From contig NZ_BOQL01000034.1 of assembly GCF_018332655.1 (NCBI RefSeq), positions 34,966 to 98,965 of the forward strand: 64,000 nt of DNA, written 5' to 3'. Positions 7,801-15,651 of the stretch are shown here, in pieces. Below the pieces are notes generated by a model. That model was given only the letters and a program-made list of their open reading frames with translations. It did no database searches and was not told the DNA's origin. This stretch comes from Actinoplanes auranticolor (GTDB lineage: Bacteria; Actinomycetota; Actinomycetes; Mycobacteriales; Micromonosporaceae). The translations under genes and the position numbers were made by a program. Numbering within the stretch: position 1 is the first letter of the stretch; every line of letters starts with the position of its first letter.

Positions 7801-10659
7801 CCGGATGCAGAAACTCTGGACGTGGCCGGGCCAGACCTGCCGGACGCGGCAGCGCCCGACACGGCAGCCCCAAACCCGGCAGCCCCAGACCCGGCAGCGC
7901 CCGCCCTGGCGGCCGCGGACCAGCCAGCGCCCGCCCTGGCAGCCTCGGACCTGGCGACACCCGACATGCCGGCCTCGGACCTGGCGACACCCGACATGCC
8001 AGCCTCGGACCTGGCGGCACCCGACCCGGCAGCACCCGGTGTCGCCGATCGCGGTGTCGTCAGTCCCGACCTGCCCGAGTCAGACCCGGCTGAGGCCGAC
8101 AATCCGGACCCGGAGCAGCCACACCCCACCGAAGACCCCGCCGCCGGCCATGAGTTCCGCGGCGCCATCCCGGCTGACGTCGAACCGGCCGATGGCGAAT
8201 CCGCCGACGTCGAGCCCATCGACGCGGTGTCGACCATCGTCGAATCGGTCGATGCGGAGCCGGTCGTGGTGGAACCCGCGATCTCCGAACCGGTCGACAC
8301 CGACTGGACCGACATCGAACCGGCCGACCGGCAGCCTGCCTCCGCGGAGCCGGCAGCATCTCGGCCGGCCGACGCAGAGCCGGCCGACGCAGAGCCGGCC
8401 GACGCAGAGCCGGCCGACCTGCAGTCGACCAACCCAGAGGTCACCGCCCCACAGCCAGCCGACGCCGAACCGGTCGAGGCCGAACTGGTCGAAGGCGAAC
8501 TGGTCGAAGGCGAACTGGTCGAGGCCGAACTGGTCGATCCTGGACCGGTCGACGCGGAGCCCTTCGCCGCAGACGTCGTTGATGCGGAAATCGTCGACTC
8601 CGCCCCGAGCGATGCCGAGCCGGTGCAGGTCGTCGAGCCGACCGAGGACGAGCGCTTCGCCGCGTCGCCGGATCAGGCTGAGCGGATCGCTGCCGAGCCG
8701 GTCGAGGACCAGCGAGTCACCGCTGAGCCGATCGAGGACCAGCGAGTCACCGCCGAGCCGATCGAGGACCAGCGAGTCACCGCCGAGCCGATCGAGGACG
8801 AGCAGCTTGCTCCCGAACTGGTCGAGGGCCAGCAGAACGGTGCCGAGCTGACCGATACCTCGCCGGTCCGGACCGAGGATGACGCGACCGAGCCGGTCGA
8901 TGCGCCTCAGGCCCCCATCGAAACGGTCGATGCCGAGCTGGTCGATCCGCTGCCGGACCAGACCGGAGCAGCGCCCGCCGAACCGATCCAGGCTGAGATC
9001 GAAGACCCGCAGCCGGCGGATCCGGTCCGGGCCGAGCTGGTCGACGCGGAGCCCGCGATCACCGACCCGGAAACCGCGGCGGCCGCAAAGCTGATCGACA
9101 CCGCACCGGCCGACCCCACCGCCCCCGACCCCACCGAAGCCCCGCCCTCCGATAGCCAGGCCGTCGAGAACCCGGCCCCCGAGAACCAGGCCGTCGAGAC
9201 CGAGTCGGCAGAGCGGACCGCACCCGCCGCCCCGCGGGAACGGCCCGCTCCCCCGCGTACCGGAATGGGCGCTCTCCGGACGCCCAGCATGCAGCTGCCG
9301 ACGCTCAGCGTCCCCCCGCCTCCACTGCCCGGCCTCGAACCCGAGCGGCGCCGCGCCGACCCCGAGCAGATCCTGGCCGCGTACCCCTGGAAGATCGATC
9401 CGGTCACCCTGCGGGAGACCGTCGACGACCCCGAGCCGCTCCTGGCCGTCCGGGATCGGCTCACCGACCGGCTGGAGTACGCCGAGCGGGACACCGTCTG
9501 CGCCGGTCTGCTGAGTCTGCGTGCCGTCGTCTCGCGGGTGCTCGGTGACCTCGGGCGGGCCCTGGCCGATGCGCGGGAGGGGCTGCGGCATGCCGAGGCC
9601 ACCGGTGAGCTGCGGCGGATCGCGCTCGTGCAGGCCCGGCTGGCCCATGTGCAGCAGTGGCGGGGCGATTACGCCGAGGCCGACCGGCTGTTCGAGGAGG
9701 CCAACTCCGTCGAGCTGCCCGATCTGTTGCGGGCCGAGTTGCATGTGCAGGCCGGCAAGTCCTGTTACGAGCAGGGGCGTTATCTCGAGGCCTGCAACCA
9801 GTTCGAGGCCGCGCTGGAGTTGCGGCGGGTCGAGGATCCCGGGCTGGTCGCCCGGACCGGGGACGCGCTCGACGCCGTCATGGCCCGGGTGCGCGAGGCC
9901 GGCTGGGGACCTTACCCTCGCTCGCGCGAGGAGATTCTGCAGCGTAGTGAGCCGCCGCATCCGGCTCTGGACTACGACTCCGGGTGGCAGGGGTACGCCG
10001 ACAGCAACGGCGAGGTCGTCATCCCCGAGCGTTACGCCGAGGCCCAGCCGTTCCACGAGGGCGTGGCCTGGGTACGCCGTCCCGGCACCGCCGCCTGGGA
10101 GCTGATCGACGAGACCGGCGCCCTGGTCATCGACGCGTCCAGCGGGTACGTGCAGGTCGGCCGGTTCGCCGACGGGCTGGCCTGGGTGTCGCGGGATCCG
10201 GCCGGCGGCTGGTTCGCCGTCGACTGGCACAACCGGGTCATCGTGCCCGGCGGGTTCGAGGACGTACGGCCGTTCCGGCACGGGCTCGCCGTGGTGCGCC
10301 GGGGCGGGTGGGGTGCCATCGACCGGCACGGGCGCATCGTGGTGCAGCTGAAGTATCAGCGGTTCGCGACCGAGCTGACCGCCGGCGGGCCCGTCGAGGG
10401 TTTCACCGGCGACGGGCTGGCCGTGATCGACGCCGGGGACCGGCTCGGCGTCGTCGACCGCACCGGGCAGTTGCGGGTGGCGCCGGTGCACGCCCGGCTG
10501 CTCATCCATCCGATGGCGTTCGTCGTCGGGGACCGGGACGGGCGCTGGGGTGCGCTGGACCGCGAGGGGGATCCGGTCCTCGAGGTGAGCCGGGCCCGGC
10601 CCGCGGATGTGGTGGACGAGATAGAGCGGCTGCTCTCCGGTACCCGGCCGGTTCTGTAA
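4882..10659 (+). CDS. Giant Pro/Ala/Glu-rich protein with TPR and C-terminal WG repeats
   Basis: A 1,925-residue protein. Residues 1-75 form a compact Trp-rich head (EPAWVYEITWEWEPLPGQ). Residues ~75-1490 are low-complexity: first Pro/Ala/Ser/Arg-rich, then acidic with Ala-Glu-Pro-Val repeats. Tandem arrays include VHSAPP (seven units), PADAE and a ten-residue VTAEPIEDQR-type repeat. Residues ~1530-1665 look like tetratricopeptide helices (ARLAHVQQWRGDYAEADRLFEEA). Residues ~1695-1910 are WG (KWG) repeats (GYADSNGEVVIPERYAEAQP; WGAIDRHGRIVV). No signal peptide or membrane helix is seen, so it is probably a cytoplasmic scaffold or adaptor. Unbroken coding over 5.8 kb despite repeats argues for selection. 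WG-repeat proteins have varied partners; function is not assigned. Confidence 0.85.
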   Translation: MNGWSSHSGADRWDDEPAWVYEITWEWEPLPGQRYPGDPGRRRAVHHPVYDASRAAEAASEWDADFRAIAQASGPPAPSPSPSSGGPSTARPVSPAAGRATVGRPPQPPPSWTGPEEQGYAAPAGRTPYVAGSSSSPPPPGPSWNRPVPLPERLPEAERRHQRPSAERPQSAPPLYGEAPRASYPAARPASPDTRRPPSPDARPAPSSDARHAPPQEARQVSQDARRPDQQRPDPRFQDSRYQGGQQGTGSAADTRFPDGRSYDSRSAGARPGPDPRSADPRSADARRPDQHQTAAPQDGRYPGQASPSGQPRPESRPAPARPGGDAYVPYRIGPASQSPSRPAQEPPRPGTEQQSSPRQGDEQLYGQRGKPAAQQPARPVSHETPPYQGPGATTPVAPYPAPRPVPPDRAWASPVDPRPETPLGPQAEQRDPRSVAPRSAPPAPRRPAHSAEPPTDPRFPAPLRAVPAPETAQPRVTPPAARPAAYAAPPATPTPAAPTTFTTPPAPHSAPPVHSAPPVHSAPPVHSAPPVHSAPPVHSAPPVHSAPSVHSAPLAAPPPAVPAAFATPPTHSAPHGHSAPPVHSAPPAQSMPPGMPAPPPPAAFATPPAQPAPPVRSVPPAHSTPSAQPTPPVHSAPPVHSGPPAQPARPEAGRPASESGAPSAYAAPPAVSAPPAGQQQAPPVVRPTSAQPAHYRPAPPTQPYEPQPRHAPPPPPTPTPADERQALRPPYGVPVEAAPVESTGSRPTGQPDVGGPAASDLETTRPIPPFRAAAPDTAVRPEPARETAAETQPVSEDSVGSAEITAITPVPAEPDPVVEEEEAAEEPHGLGWLLSMSGLGAVTPEPEPVTPDPTDLVIDTAPVSGVPTDDTLAGGAPATGAPTSGAPASTTPVSGGPIADAAPTDGPVSGAPVSSLPTSGAAVKQDWFSPTTETRMVRPKAPEVSPEDRTPAEEHPTAYAAPPDAPGPDTAAPDAETLDVAGPDLPDAAAPDTAAPNPAAPDPAAPALAAADQPAPALAASDLATPDMPASDLATPDMPASDLAAPDPAAPGVADRGVVSPDLPESDPAEADNPDPEQPHPTEDPAAGHEFRGAIPADVEPADGESADVEPIDAVSTIVESVDAEPVVVEPAISEPVDTDWTDIEPADRQPASAEPAASRPADAEPADAEPADAEPADLQSTNPEVTAPQPADAEPVEAELVEGELVEGELVEAELVDPGPVDAEPFAADVVDAEIVDSAPSDAEPVQVVEPTEDERFAASPDQAERIAAEPVEDQRVTAEPIEDQRVTAEPIEDQRVTAEPIEDEQLAPELVEGQQNGAELTDTSPVRTEDDATEPVDAPQAPIETVDAELVDPLPDQTGAAPAEPIQAEIEDPQPADPVRAELVDAEPAITDPETAAAAKLIDTAPADPTAPDPTEAPPSDSQAVENPAPENQAVETESAERTAPAAPRERPAPPRTGMGALRTPSMQLPTLSVPPPPLPGLEPERRRADPEQILAAYPWKIDPVTLRETVDDPEPLLAVRDRLTDRLEYAERDTVCAGLLSLRAVVSRVLGDLGRALADAREGLRHAEATGELRRIALVQARLAHVQQWRGDYAEADRLFEEANSVELPDLLRAELHVQAGKSCYEQGRYLEACNQFEAALELRRVEDPGLVARTGDALDAVMARVREAGWGPYPRSREEILQRSEPPHPALDYDSGWQGYADSNGEVVIPERYAEAQPFHEGVAWVRRPGTAAWELIDETGALVIDASSGYVQVGRFADGLAWVSRDPAGGWFAVDWHNRVIVPGGFEDVRPFRHGLAVVRRGGWGAIDRHGRIVVQLKYQRFATELTAGGPVEGFTGDGLAVIDAGDRLGVVDRTGQLRVAPVHARLLIHPMAFVVGDRDGRWGALDREGDPVLEVSRARPADVVDEIERLLSGTRPVL
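6421..6546 (+). repeat. 18-nt tandem repeat encoding VHSAPP (7 units)
   Basis: Seven in-frame 18-nt units encode V-H-S-A-P-P or close variants. Units starting at 6457, 6475 and 6493 are identical; the flanking units differ at one to four bases. Because the unit is a multiple of three, copy-number change would keep the giant gene in frame. Confidence 0.9.
7951..8010 (+). repeat. 30-nt tandem duplication in the giant gene
   Basis: Two 30-nt units (7951-7980 and 7981-8010) differ at one base and encode LATPDMPASD twice. They sit in the Ala/Asp/Pro-rich part of the disordered region. Confidence 0.85.
8369..8413 (+). repeat. 15-nt tandem repeat encoding PADAE
   Basis: Three consecutive 15-nt units encode A-D-A-E-P in frame within the acidic part of the giant protein. 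Confidence 0.8.
8701..8803 (+). repeat. 30-nt tandem repeat encoding an IEDQRVTAEP unit
   Basis: Three 30-nt units beginning at 8701, 8731 and 8761 are nearly identical (one or two base differences) and are followed by a partial fourth copy. They encode a ten-residue acidic repeat. The low divergence indicates recent expansion. Confidence 0.88.
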
Positions 10660-10680
10660 GGGGCCGGTAGGGTCCCAGGC

Positions 10681-11679
10681 ATGGAGTTCCGTCACCTCGG
10701 CCGTTCCGGCCTACTCATCAGCGAGATCGCGTACGGCAACTGGATCACCCACGGCTCCCAGGTCGAGGAGGAGGCCGCCGCCGCGTGCGTGCGGGCCGCC
10801 CTCGACGTGGGCATCACCACGTTCGACACCGCCGACGTGTACGCCGGCACCCGCGCGGAGGAGGTGCTGGGCCGCGCGCTCAAGGGCGAGCGCCGCGAGG
10901 GCCTGGAGATCTTCACCAAGGTCTACTGGCCGACCGGCCCGGGCCCGAACGACCGCAGCCTGTCCCGCAAGCACATCATGGAGTCGATCAACGGCTCGCT
11001 GCGCCGCCTGCAGGTGGACTACGTCGACCTGTACCAGGCGCACCGCTACGACTACACGACCCCGCTCGAGGAGACGATGCAGGCGTTCGCCGACATCGTG
11101 CACTCCGGCAAGGCCCTCTACATCGGGGTGTCGGAGTGGACCGCGACGGAGATCCGCGCCGGCTGGGAGCTGGCCCAGGATCTGAAGATCCAGCTGGTCT
11201 CCAATCAGCCGCAGTATTCCGCGCTGTGGCGGGTCATCGAGGCCGAGGTGGTGCCCACCTCGATCGAGCTGGGCATCGGCCAGGTGGTCTTCTCGCCGAT
11301 CGCGCAGGGCGTGCTGACCGGCAAGTACGAGCCGGGCAAGCAGCCGCCGGCGGGCTCGCGGGCCACCGACGACAAGTCGGGCGCCGAGTTCATCTCGCGC
11401 TGGATGAGCGACGAGGTGCTGACCGCGGTGCAGCAGCTCAAGCCGCTCGCCGAGCAGGCCGGCCTGTCGCTGGCCCAGCTCGCGGTGGCCTGGGTGCTGC
11501 AGAACGAGAACGTCTCGGCGGCGATCATCGGCGCGTCGCGCCCGGAGCAGGTCCACGACAACGCCAAGGCGTCGGGCGTGAAGCTCGACAGCGACCTGAT
11601 GAAGGCGATCGACGAGGTCCTGTCGCCGGTCACCGAGCGGGACCCGGCCAAGACGGTCAGCCCCGCGAAGCGTCCCTGA
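10681..11679 (+). CDS. Aldo/keto reductase
   Basis: A 332-residue NADPH-dependent oxidoreductase of the potassium-channel beta-subunit-like aldo/keto reductase class. It has the N-terminal strand (MEFRHLGRSGLLISEIAYGN), the Asp/Tyr catalytic region (TFDTADVYAGTRAEEVLGRAL), a Lys in the FTKVYW segment, the YQAHRYD His region and the C-terminal cofactor motif (AAIIGASRPEQV). A TAGGGT box at 10668-10673 lies 7 nt before the ATG, so the mRNA is probably leaderless. The substrate is unknown. Confidence 0.92.
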   Translation: MEFRHLGRSGLLISEIAYGNWITHGSQVEEEAAAACVRAALDVGITTFDTADVYAGTRAEEVLGRALKGERREGLEIFTKVYWPTGPGPNDRSLSRKHIMESINGSLRRLQVDYVDLYQAHRYDYTTPLEETMQAFADIVHSGKALYIGVSEWTATEIRAGWELAQDLKIQLVSNQPQYSALWRVIEAEVVPTSIELGIGQVVFSPIAQGVLTGKYEPGKQPPAGSRATDDKSGAEFISRWMSDEVLTAVQQLKPLAEQAGLSLAQLAVAWVLQNENVSAAIIGASRPEQVHDNAKASGVKLDSDLMKAIDEVLSPVTERDPAKTVSPAKRP

Positions 11680-11685
11680 TCCGTT

Positions 11686-11718
11686 CCGCCCGGCGTCCCC
11701 GCGCGGGACGCCGGGCGG
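11686..11718. terminator. Bidirectional terminator hairpin
   Basis: A perfect 14-bp GC-rich stem (left arm CCGCCCGGCGTCCC at 11686-11699, right arm 11705-11718) with a 5-nt loop lies between the convergent aldo/keto reductase and M50 protease genes. There is no U-tract on either strand, as is common in actinobacteria. Confidence 0.75.
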
Positions 11719-11721
11719 GCA

Positions 11722-12549
11722 TCAGAGCGACTGCCAGAAGCGCATGTAGGCGAGGCCGACCTCGCCCATGCTGTCCGGCACGCCGATGAGCCCGGCGAGC
11801 CAGCTCACCAGCGTGAAGAACCAGACGTTGATCTGCGACTGCCAGAGCAGGACGAAGAGCAGGATGAAGCCGTACGGCGCGAACAGGTTGAAAGCGCGCT
11901 GGTAGGGCGGGCTGAGCCAGGGCTGGACGACGTTGCCGCCGTCCAGGCCGGGCACCGGCAGCAGGTTCAGCAGGCTCGCGGTGACCTGCAGGAACGCCAG
12001 CGCGGCCAGCGCCACCCAGAAGTCGCCGTGGCTGCCGCCGATGGTGAAGCCGCCGGAGCCGTCGCTGAGCAGCACCACGTCGCTGCCCGCGCCGAACAGG
12101 AACGGCACGGCCAGAATCAGCGCGAACAGCACGTTGGTGGCCGGGCCGGCCGCGCTGATCAGCGACTCCTTGACCTTGCTGCGGATGTGCGCGTGGTCCA
12201 CCCACACCGCCCCGCCGGGCAGGCCGATGCCGCCGAGCACCACCGCGACCAGCGGCAGCACGATGGACAGCACCGGGTGGGTGTACTTCAGCGGGTTCAG
12301 CCGCAGGTAGCCGCGGTCGGCCACGCCACGGTCGCCGGCGAAGTACGCGACGACCGCGTGGGCGTACTCGTGCAGGCACAGCGAGAGCACCCAGCCCGAC
12401 ACGATCAGCAGGAAGACGTCGAAGCGGACGTTGCCGTAGCCGGTCCACGCCATCCAGCCGGCCACCACCGTGACCGCCAGGATCCCGACGAAGACCGGGC
12501 TGGGTACGAAGGCGCTCTTCGGGGCGCCGCGTGAGACCTGGTAGTTCAC
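11722..12549 (-). CDS. Site-2 protease family (M50) membrane metalloprotease
   Basis: A 275-residue polytopic protein with the zinc motif HEYAH at about residues 58-62 (SLCLHEYAHAVVAYFAGDRG) and the second M50 motif LLPVPGLDGGNVV, which supplies the third ligand Asp. About six membrane helices are seen. Family members cut substrates within the membrane, for example anti-sigma factors; the substrate here is unknown. The GTG start at 12549 overlaps the stop of the upstream 65-residue gene by 4 nt, so the pair is coupled. Confidence 0.88.
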   Translation of the reverse strand: MNYQVSRGAPKSAFVPSPVFVGILAVTVVAGWMAWTGYGNVRFDVFLLIVSGWVLSLCLHEYAHAVVAYFAGDRGVADRGYLRLNPLKYTHPVLSIVLPLVAVVLGGIGLPGGAVWVDHAHIRSKVKESLISAAGPATNVLFALILAVPFLFGAGSDVVLLSDGSGGFTIGGSHGDFWVALAALAFLQVTASLLNLLPVPGLDGGNVVQPWLSPPYQRAFNLFAPYGFILLFVLLWQSQINVWFFTLVSWLAGLIGVPDSMGEVGLAYMRFWQSL

Positions 12550-12743
12550 TCGGCCGGCAGCAGACTCATCTTGTAGTCGACCCGGTCGTCCTCGACCAGG
12601 GTGACCTGGGTGACCCCGGCGGCCGCCAGCTCACGCCACGCCTGGCCGATCCACGACTCGGCGTCGGCCTGGCTGCTGAACGTCTCGGCCGGGCCGGCGA
12701 CCGGCTGTCCGTCGACGCCCTCGTACCGCCAACTCCACGGCAT
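12546..12743 (-). CDS. Small conserved hypothetical protein
   Basis: A 65-residue protein (MPWSWRYEGVDGQPVAGPAE at the start, VDYKMSLLPAE at the end). The ATG at 12743 follows a GGGAGG ribosome-binding sequence. Its stop overlaps the GTG of the M50 protease gene, so the two are co-translated. The aromatic start and a QADAESWIGQAW segment are typical of short actinobacterial proteins of unknown function. No signal peptide or membrane segment is seen. Confidence 0.75.
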   Translation of the reverse strand: MPWSWRYEGVDGQPVAGPAETFSSQADAESWIGQAWRELAAAGVTQVTLVEDDRVDYKMSLLPAE

Positions 12744-12881
12744 TCCGCCGCCTCCCTCAGGTGTCGATCCGTGCTCCTGTTCCCACCCTACGGTGTGCAC
12801 GGCGGTACGCCCGGTACGCCCGGGCCCATCGAAGCCGGGTCGCCCCGCATGATCGCGGCGGGCGGCCCTAAAGTACGGGGC

Positions 12882-14828
12882 ATGTCTGCTGACGGGTGGA
12901 GTTCGGTCCTGGTGCTCGGCGGGATCCGGTCCGGCAAGTCCGCGTTCGCCGAGGCGCTGGTCGCCGGGGCCGCGTCGGTCCGTTATGTCGCCACGGCCGT
13001 CGGCGGCGAGGACGATCCGGAGTGGCGGGCCCGCATCGAGTCCCATCAGCGCCGCCGCCCGCAGTCCTGGACCACGGAGGAGACCGGCGCGGACCCGGCG
13101 CGGCTGGCCACCCTGCTCACCGAGGCCAAGCCGGACGACACGCTGCTCGTGGACGACCTGGGCGGCTGGGTGGCGGCGCTGCTCGACCCCGCCCAGCAGC
13201 CCAACGACGACCTGGCCACCGTGACGGCCCTGGCCGAGGCGGTGCGCTCGTGCGCCGCCCGGCTGGTGCTGGTCAGCCCTGAGGTGGGCCTGTCGCTGGT
13301 GCCGGCCACGCCGATCGGCCGGGCGTTCGCGGATGCGCTGGGTACGGCCAACCAGGCCCTGGCCGGCGCCTGTGACCGGGTCGCGTTCGTCGTCGCCGGC
13401 CGCCCGACCTGGCTCAAGACCGGGCCGGACGCGCCCGCGATCGTCACGGACCTGCAGGCCGAGAACGCCGAGACGCAGGCGTCGCCGCTGGCCGTCGACG
13501 AGGTCGCCATGCACGACGCGATGACCGCGGCGACGCCGGCCGCCGGCACGCCCGTGATCACCCCCACGGACTCTCCCGGCACCGCCGCCGACACGCCCGG
13601 GACCGGCTCGGAGTCGCCCTCGGCCGAGGAGGCTGTGGCCGCGCACCGGGCCCGCACCGCGAACGCCGGCGAAGGCGCCCTGCACGCACCGACCATGGTG
13701 CTGCCGCTGGTCGCCAGTGGCGCGGTCATCGAGGCGGGCATGGACCTGCCCCTGCCGGACAGTGACGCGGGCCCGGACGCCCGGGACCGGCTGACCGGGG
13801 TCGACCTGCCCGGCGCGGGCATCGGCTCGCTGCTCGAGGCGGTCGAGTTCGCCGCCGCCACCCAGGGCACCGCGACCCCGCGGGCCTGGGGCCCGGTCCG
13901 GGTGCTGCTGATCGACGGCCGGCACGGTGGCGGCGCGTCCGCCGGCGGCGACGAGCAGGACGCCACCCGCCGGGCCGACGAGGCCGAAGCCGGCGAGGGC
14001 GCACTCGCCCGCCTGGCGTCGACCGCGGACGCCGACATCGTGGTGGTCCGCACACCCGCCTCCGGGGCCATGGAGGACGGCCCGGTGCTGGACGCCGAGG
14101 CCGTCGACGCGGCCCTGCGGCAGGGCTGGGCGCTGGCCGACGCGGCCGGCGAGGCGGGCCGGGAGGCGGTCATCCTGGCGTCCTGCGGCGTGGGCACGGA
14201 AACCGCGGCGACCGCGGTGCTGGCCGCGACCACCGGCGCCGAACCGGTGGCGATCCTGCCGCGGGTGCTGGTGCCCGGCGGCTTCTACGACGACGCGGCG
14301 TGGATGGTGCGCTGCGCGGCCGTGCGCGACGCGATGCACCGCATCCGGCAGGAGCCGCGCGGCGCCAAGGACGTCCTGGCCCAGCTCGGCGGAGCCGACC
14401 TGGCCGTGGCCACCGGCGCGCTGCTGGGCGCGGCCGCCCGGCGGATGCCGGTGCTGCTGGACGGGCCGCTGGGCATCGCGGCCGGGCTGGTGGCCCGCGA
14501 CCTGGCCAGCCAGGCCCGGCACTGGTGCCTGCTGCCCGACGCGGGCACCCAGGCGCTGGTCCGGCAGGGCGCCGACGTGCTCGGGGTGACCCCGGTCGTG
14601 CAGCTGGGCATGGACCTCGGCGAGGGGGCGAACGCGCTGGCCGTGCTGCCGCTGCTGCGCTCGGCACTCACCCTGGCGGGCGCGCTGCCGGTGCACCCGG
14701 CACTGCTGGCCGGACACGGCGACGCCGGCCTGACCGCCGACGAGCCGGACGGGGACGACGAGGACGGGGACGACGAGCAGGACTTCACCGAGCCGGAGCC
14801 GCACGGCCCCGGCCCGGCCAGTGCCTGA
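12882..14828 (+). CDS. cobU: CobU-CobT-like fusion: adenosylcobinamide kinase/guanylyltransferase plus phosphoribosyltransferase-like domain
   Basis: A 648-residue protein. Residues 1-~175 are CobU: P-loop LGGIRSGKSAFAE and ARIESHQRRRP with the His that is guanylylated in the family; this half makes adenosylcobinamide-GDP. A Pro/Ala-rich linker (~180-300) joins a CobT-like half (~305-640), homologous to the enzyme that makes alpha-ribazole phosphate. That half keeps the LGEGANALAVLPLLRSAL segment with the GEG catalytic Glu, but the usual EMGIGNTT motif reads ASCGVGTETAA, so its activity is uncertain. A TAAAGT box 7 nt before the ATG suggests a leaderless mRNA. cobS follows with an 8-nt overlap. 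Confidence 0.85.
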   Translation: MSADGWSSVLVLGGIRSGKSAFAEALVAGAASVRYVATAVGGEDDPEWRARIESHQRRRPQSWTTEETGADPARLATLLTEAKPDDTLLVDDLGGWVAALLDPAQQPNDDLATVTALAEAVRSCAARLVLVSPEVGLSLVPATPIGRAFADALGTANQALAGACDRVAFVVAGRPTWLKTGPDAPAIVTDLQAENAETQASPLAVDEVAMHDAMTAATPAAGTPVITPTDSPGTAADTPGTGSESPSAEEAVAAHRARTANAGEGALHAPTMVLPLVASGAVIEAGMDLPLPDSDAGPDARDRLTGVDLPGAGIGSLLEAVEFAAATQGTATPRAWGPVRVLLIDGRHGGGASAGGDEQDATRRADEAEAGEGALARLASTADADIVVVRTPASGAMEDGPVLDAEAVDAALRQGWALADAAGEAGREAVILASCGVGTETAATAVLAATTGAEPVAILPRVLVPGGFYDDAAWMVRCAAVRDAMHRIRQEPRGAKDVLAQLGGADLAVATGALLGAAARRMPVLLDGPLGIAAGLVARDLASQARHWCLLPDAGTQALVRQGADVLGVTPVVQLGMDLGEGANALAVLPLLRSALTLAGALPVHPALLAGHGDAGLTADEPDGDDEDGDDEQDFTEPEPHGPGPASA

Positions 14829-15642
14829 CGATCCCCGACCGGCGCGGGACGAGCCGGCGGACGCCGAGCCGGCGCGGGCTGAACCGGCGCGGGACGAGCC
14901 GGCCGGGGGCCGGCTGCCGATGGTGGACGGCCTGCGTCTGGCGCTGACCACCCTCACGGTCCTGCCCGTCGGCACCGGCCGCATCGACCGCCGCAGCGCC
15001 GCCGTCGCGATGAGCGTCGCTCCCCTGGTCGGCGCCCTGCTCGGCGCCCTCCTGGCCGCCCTCTTCGTCCTGCTGGGCCAGGGCCTGCTCGCCGCCACGG
15101 TGACCGTAGCCGCGAGCGCCCTGCTCACCCGGGGTCTGCACCTGGACGGCCTGGCCGACACGGCCGACGCGCTGGGCTCCTACCGCCGGGGCGACGCCGC
15201 CCTGGAGATCATGAAGAAGTCCGACATCGGCCCGTTCGGTGTCGCGGCCATCGCGCTGACCCTGCTGATCCAGGCCGCCGCGCTGACCGGGCTGACGCCG
15301 TGGGCGATCGTCGCGGCCTGGGCGGCCGGCCGGCTCGGCGTCACCCTGGCCTGCCGCCGCGGGGTGCCGTCCGCGCGGCCCGAGGGTCTGGGTGCGCTGG
15401 TCGCCGCGACCGTGCCGGTGCCGGTGGTGGTCCTGGCCACGGCCGCCGTCGCGGCCGGGGCGGTGTGGGCGGTGCCGGGCCGTCCGTGGCAGGGGCCGCT
15501 CGCCGTCGCCGGCGCGCTGCTGGTGACGGTCCTGCTGGTGCGCCATGCGGTACGCCGGTTCGGCGGCATCACCGGCGACGTGATCGGCGCCGCCGTGGAG
15601 GTGGCCACCACGGTGACGCTGATCGGCCTGGCCGTGCGCTGA
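14821..15642 (+). CDS. cobS: Adenosylcobinamide-GDP ribazoletransferase (cobalamin synthase)
   Basis: A 273-residue membrane protein that joins adenosylcobinamide-GDP to alpha-ribazole in the last steps of cobalamin synthesis. The family motifs are clear: DGLRLALTTLTVLPVG near residue 40, then TRGLHLDGLADTADALGSY with the metal-binding Asp residues. The GTG at 14821 overlaps the cobU-cobT stop by 8 nt. The first ~35 residues are a variable hydrophilic tail with repeated EPAR/DEPA units; translation could instead begin nearer the conserved MVDGLRLAL. Confidence 0.92.
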   Translation: MPDDPRPARDEPADAEPARAEPARDEPAGGRLPMVDGLRLALTTLTVLPVGTGRIDRRSAAVAMSVAPLVGALLGALLAALFVLLGQGLLAATVTVAASALLTRGLHLDGLADTADALGSYRRGDAALEIMKKSDIGPFGVAAIALTLLIQAAALTGLTPWAIVAAWAAGRLGVTLACRRGVPSARPEGLGALVAATVPVPVVVLATAAVAAGAVWAVPGRPWQGPLAVAGALLVTVLLVRHAVRRFGGITGDVIGAAVEVATTVTLIGLAVR

Positions 15643-15651
15643 GTCGTACGG

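Noticed and set aside
6421..8803. A CRISPR-like array.
   Set aside because: The repeats are contiguous, in frame and protein-coding, with no spacers.
8080..10695. An 871-codon open frame on the reverse strand opposite the giant protein gene.
   Set aside because: It is an antisense shadow created by high GC and repeats. Its Gly/Arg/Asp-rich text has no domain, while the forward frame has clear TPR and WG repeats.
12744..12881. A possible cobalamin riboswitch before cobU.
   Set aside because: The region is short, the start looks leaderless, and no B12-box-like sequence was noticed.
12546..15161. An 871-codon reverse-strand frame opposite cobU-cobT and cobS.
   Set aside because: Only its last 65 codons (12546-12743) have their own ribosome-binding site and sensible sequence; the rest is antisense to cob genes.
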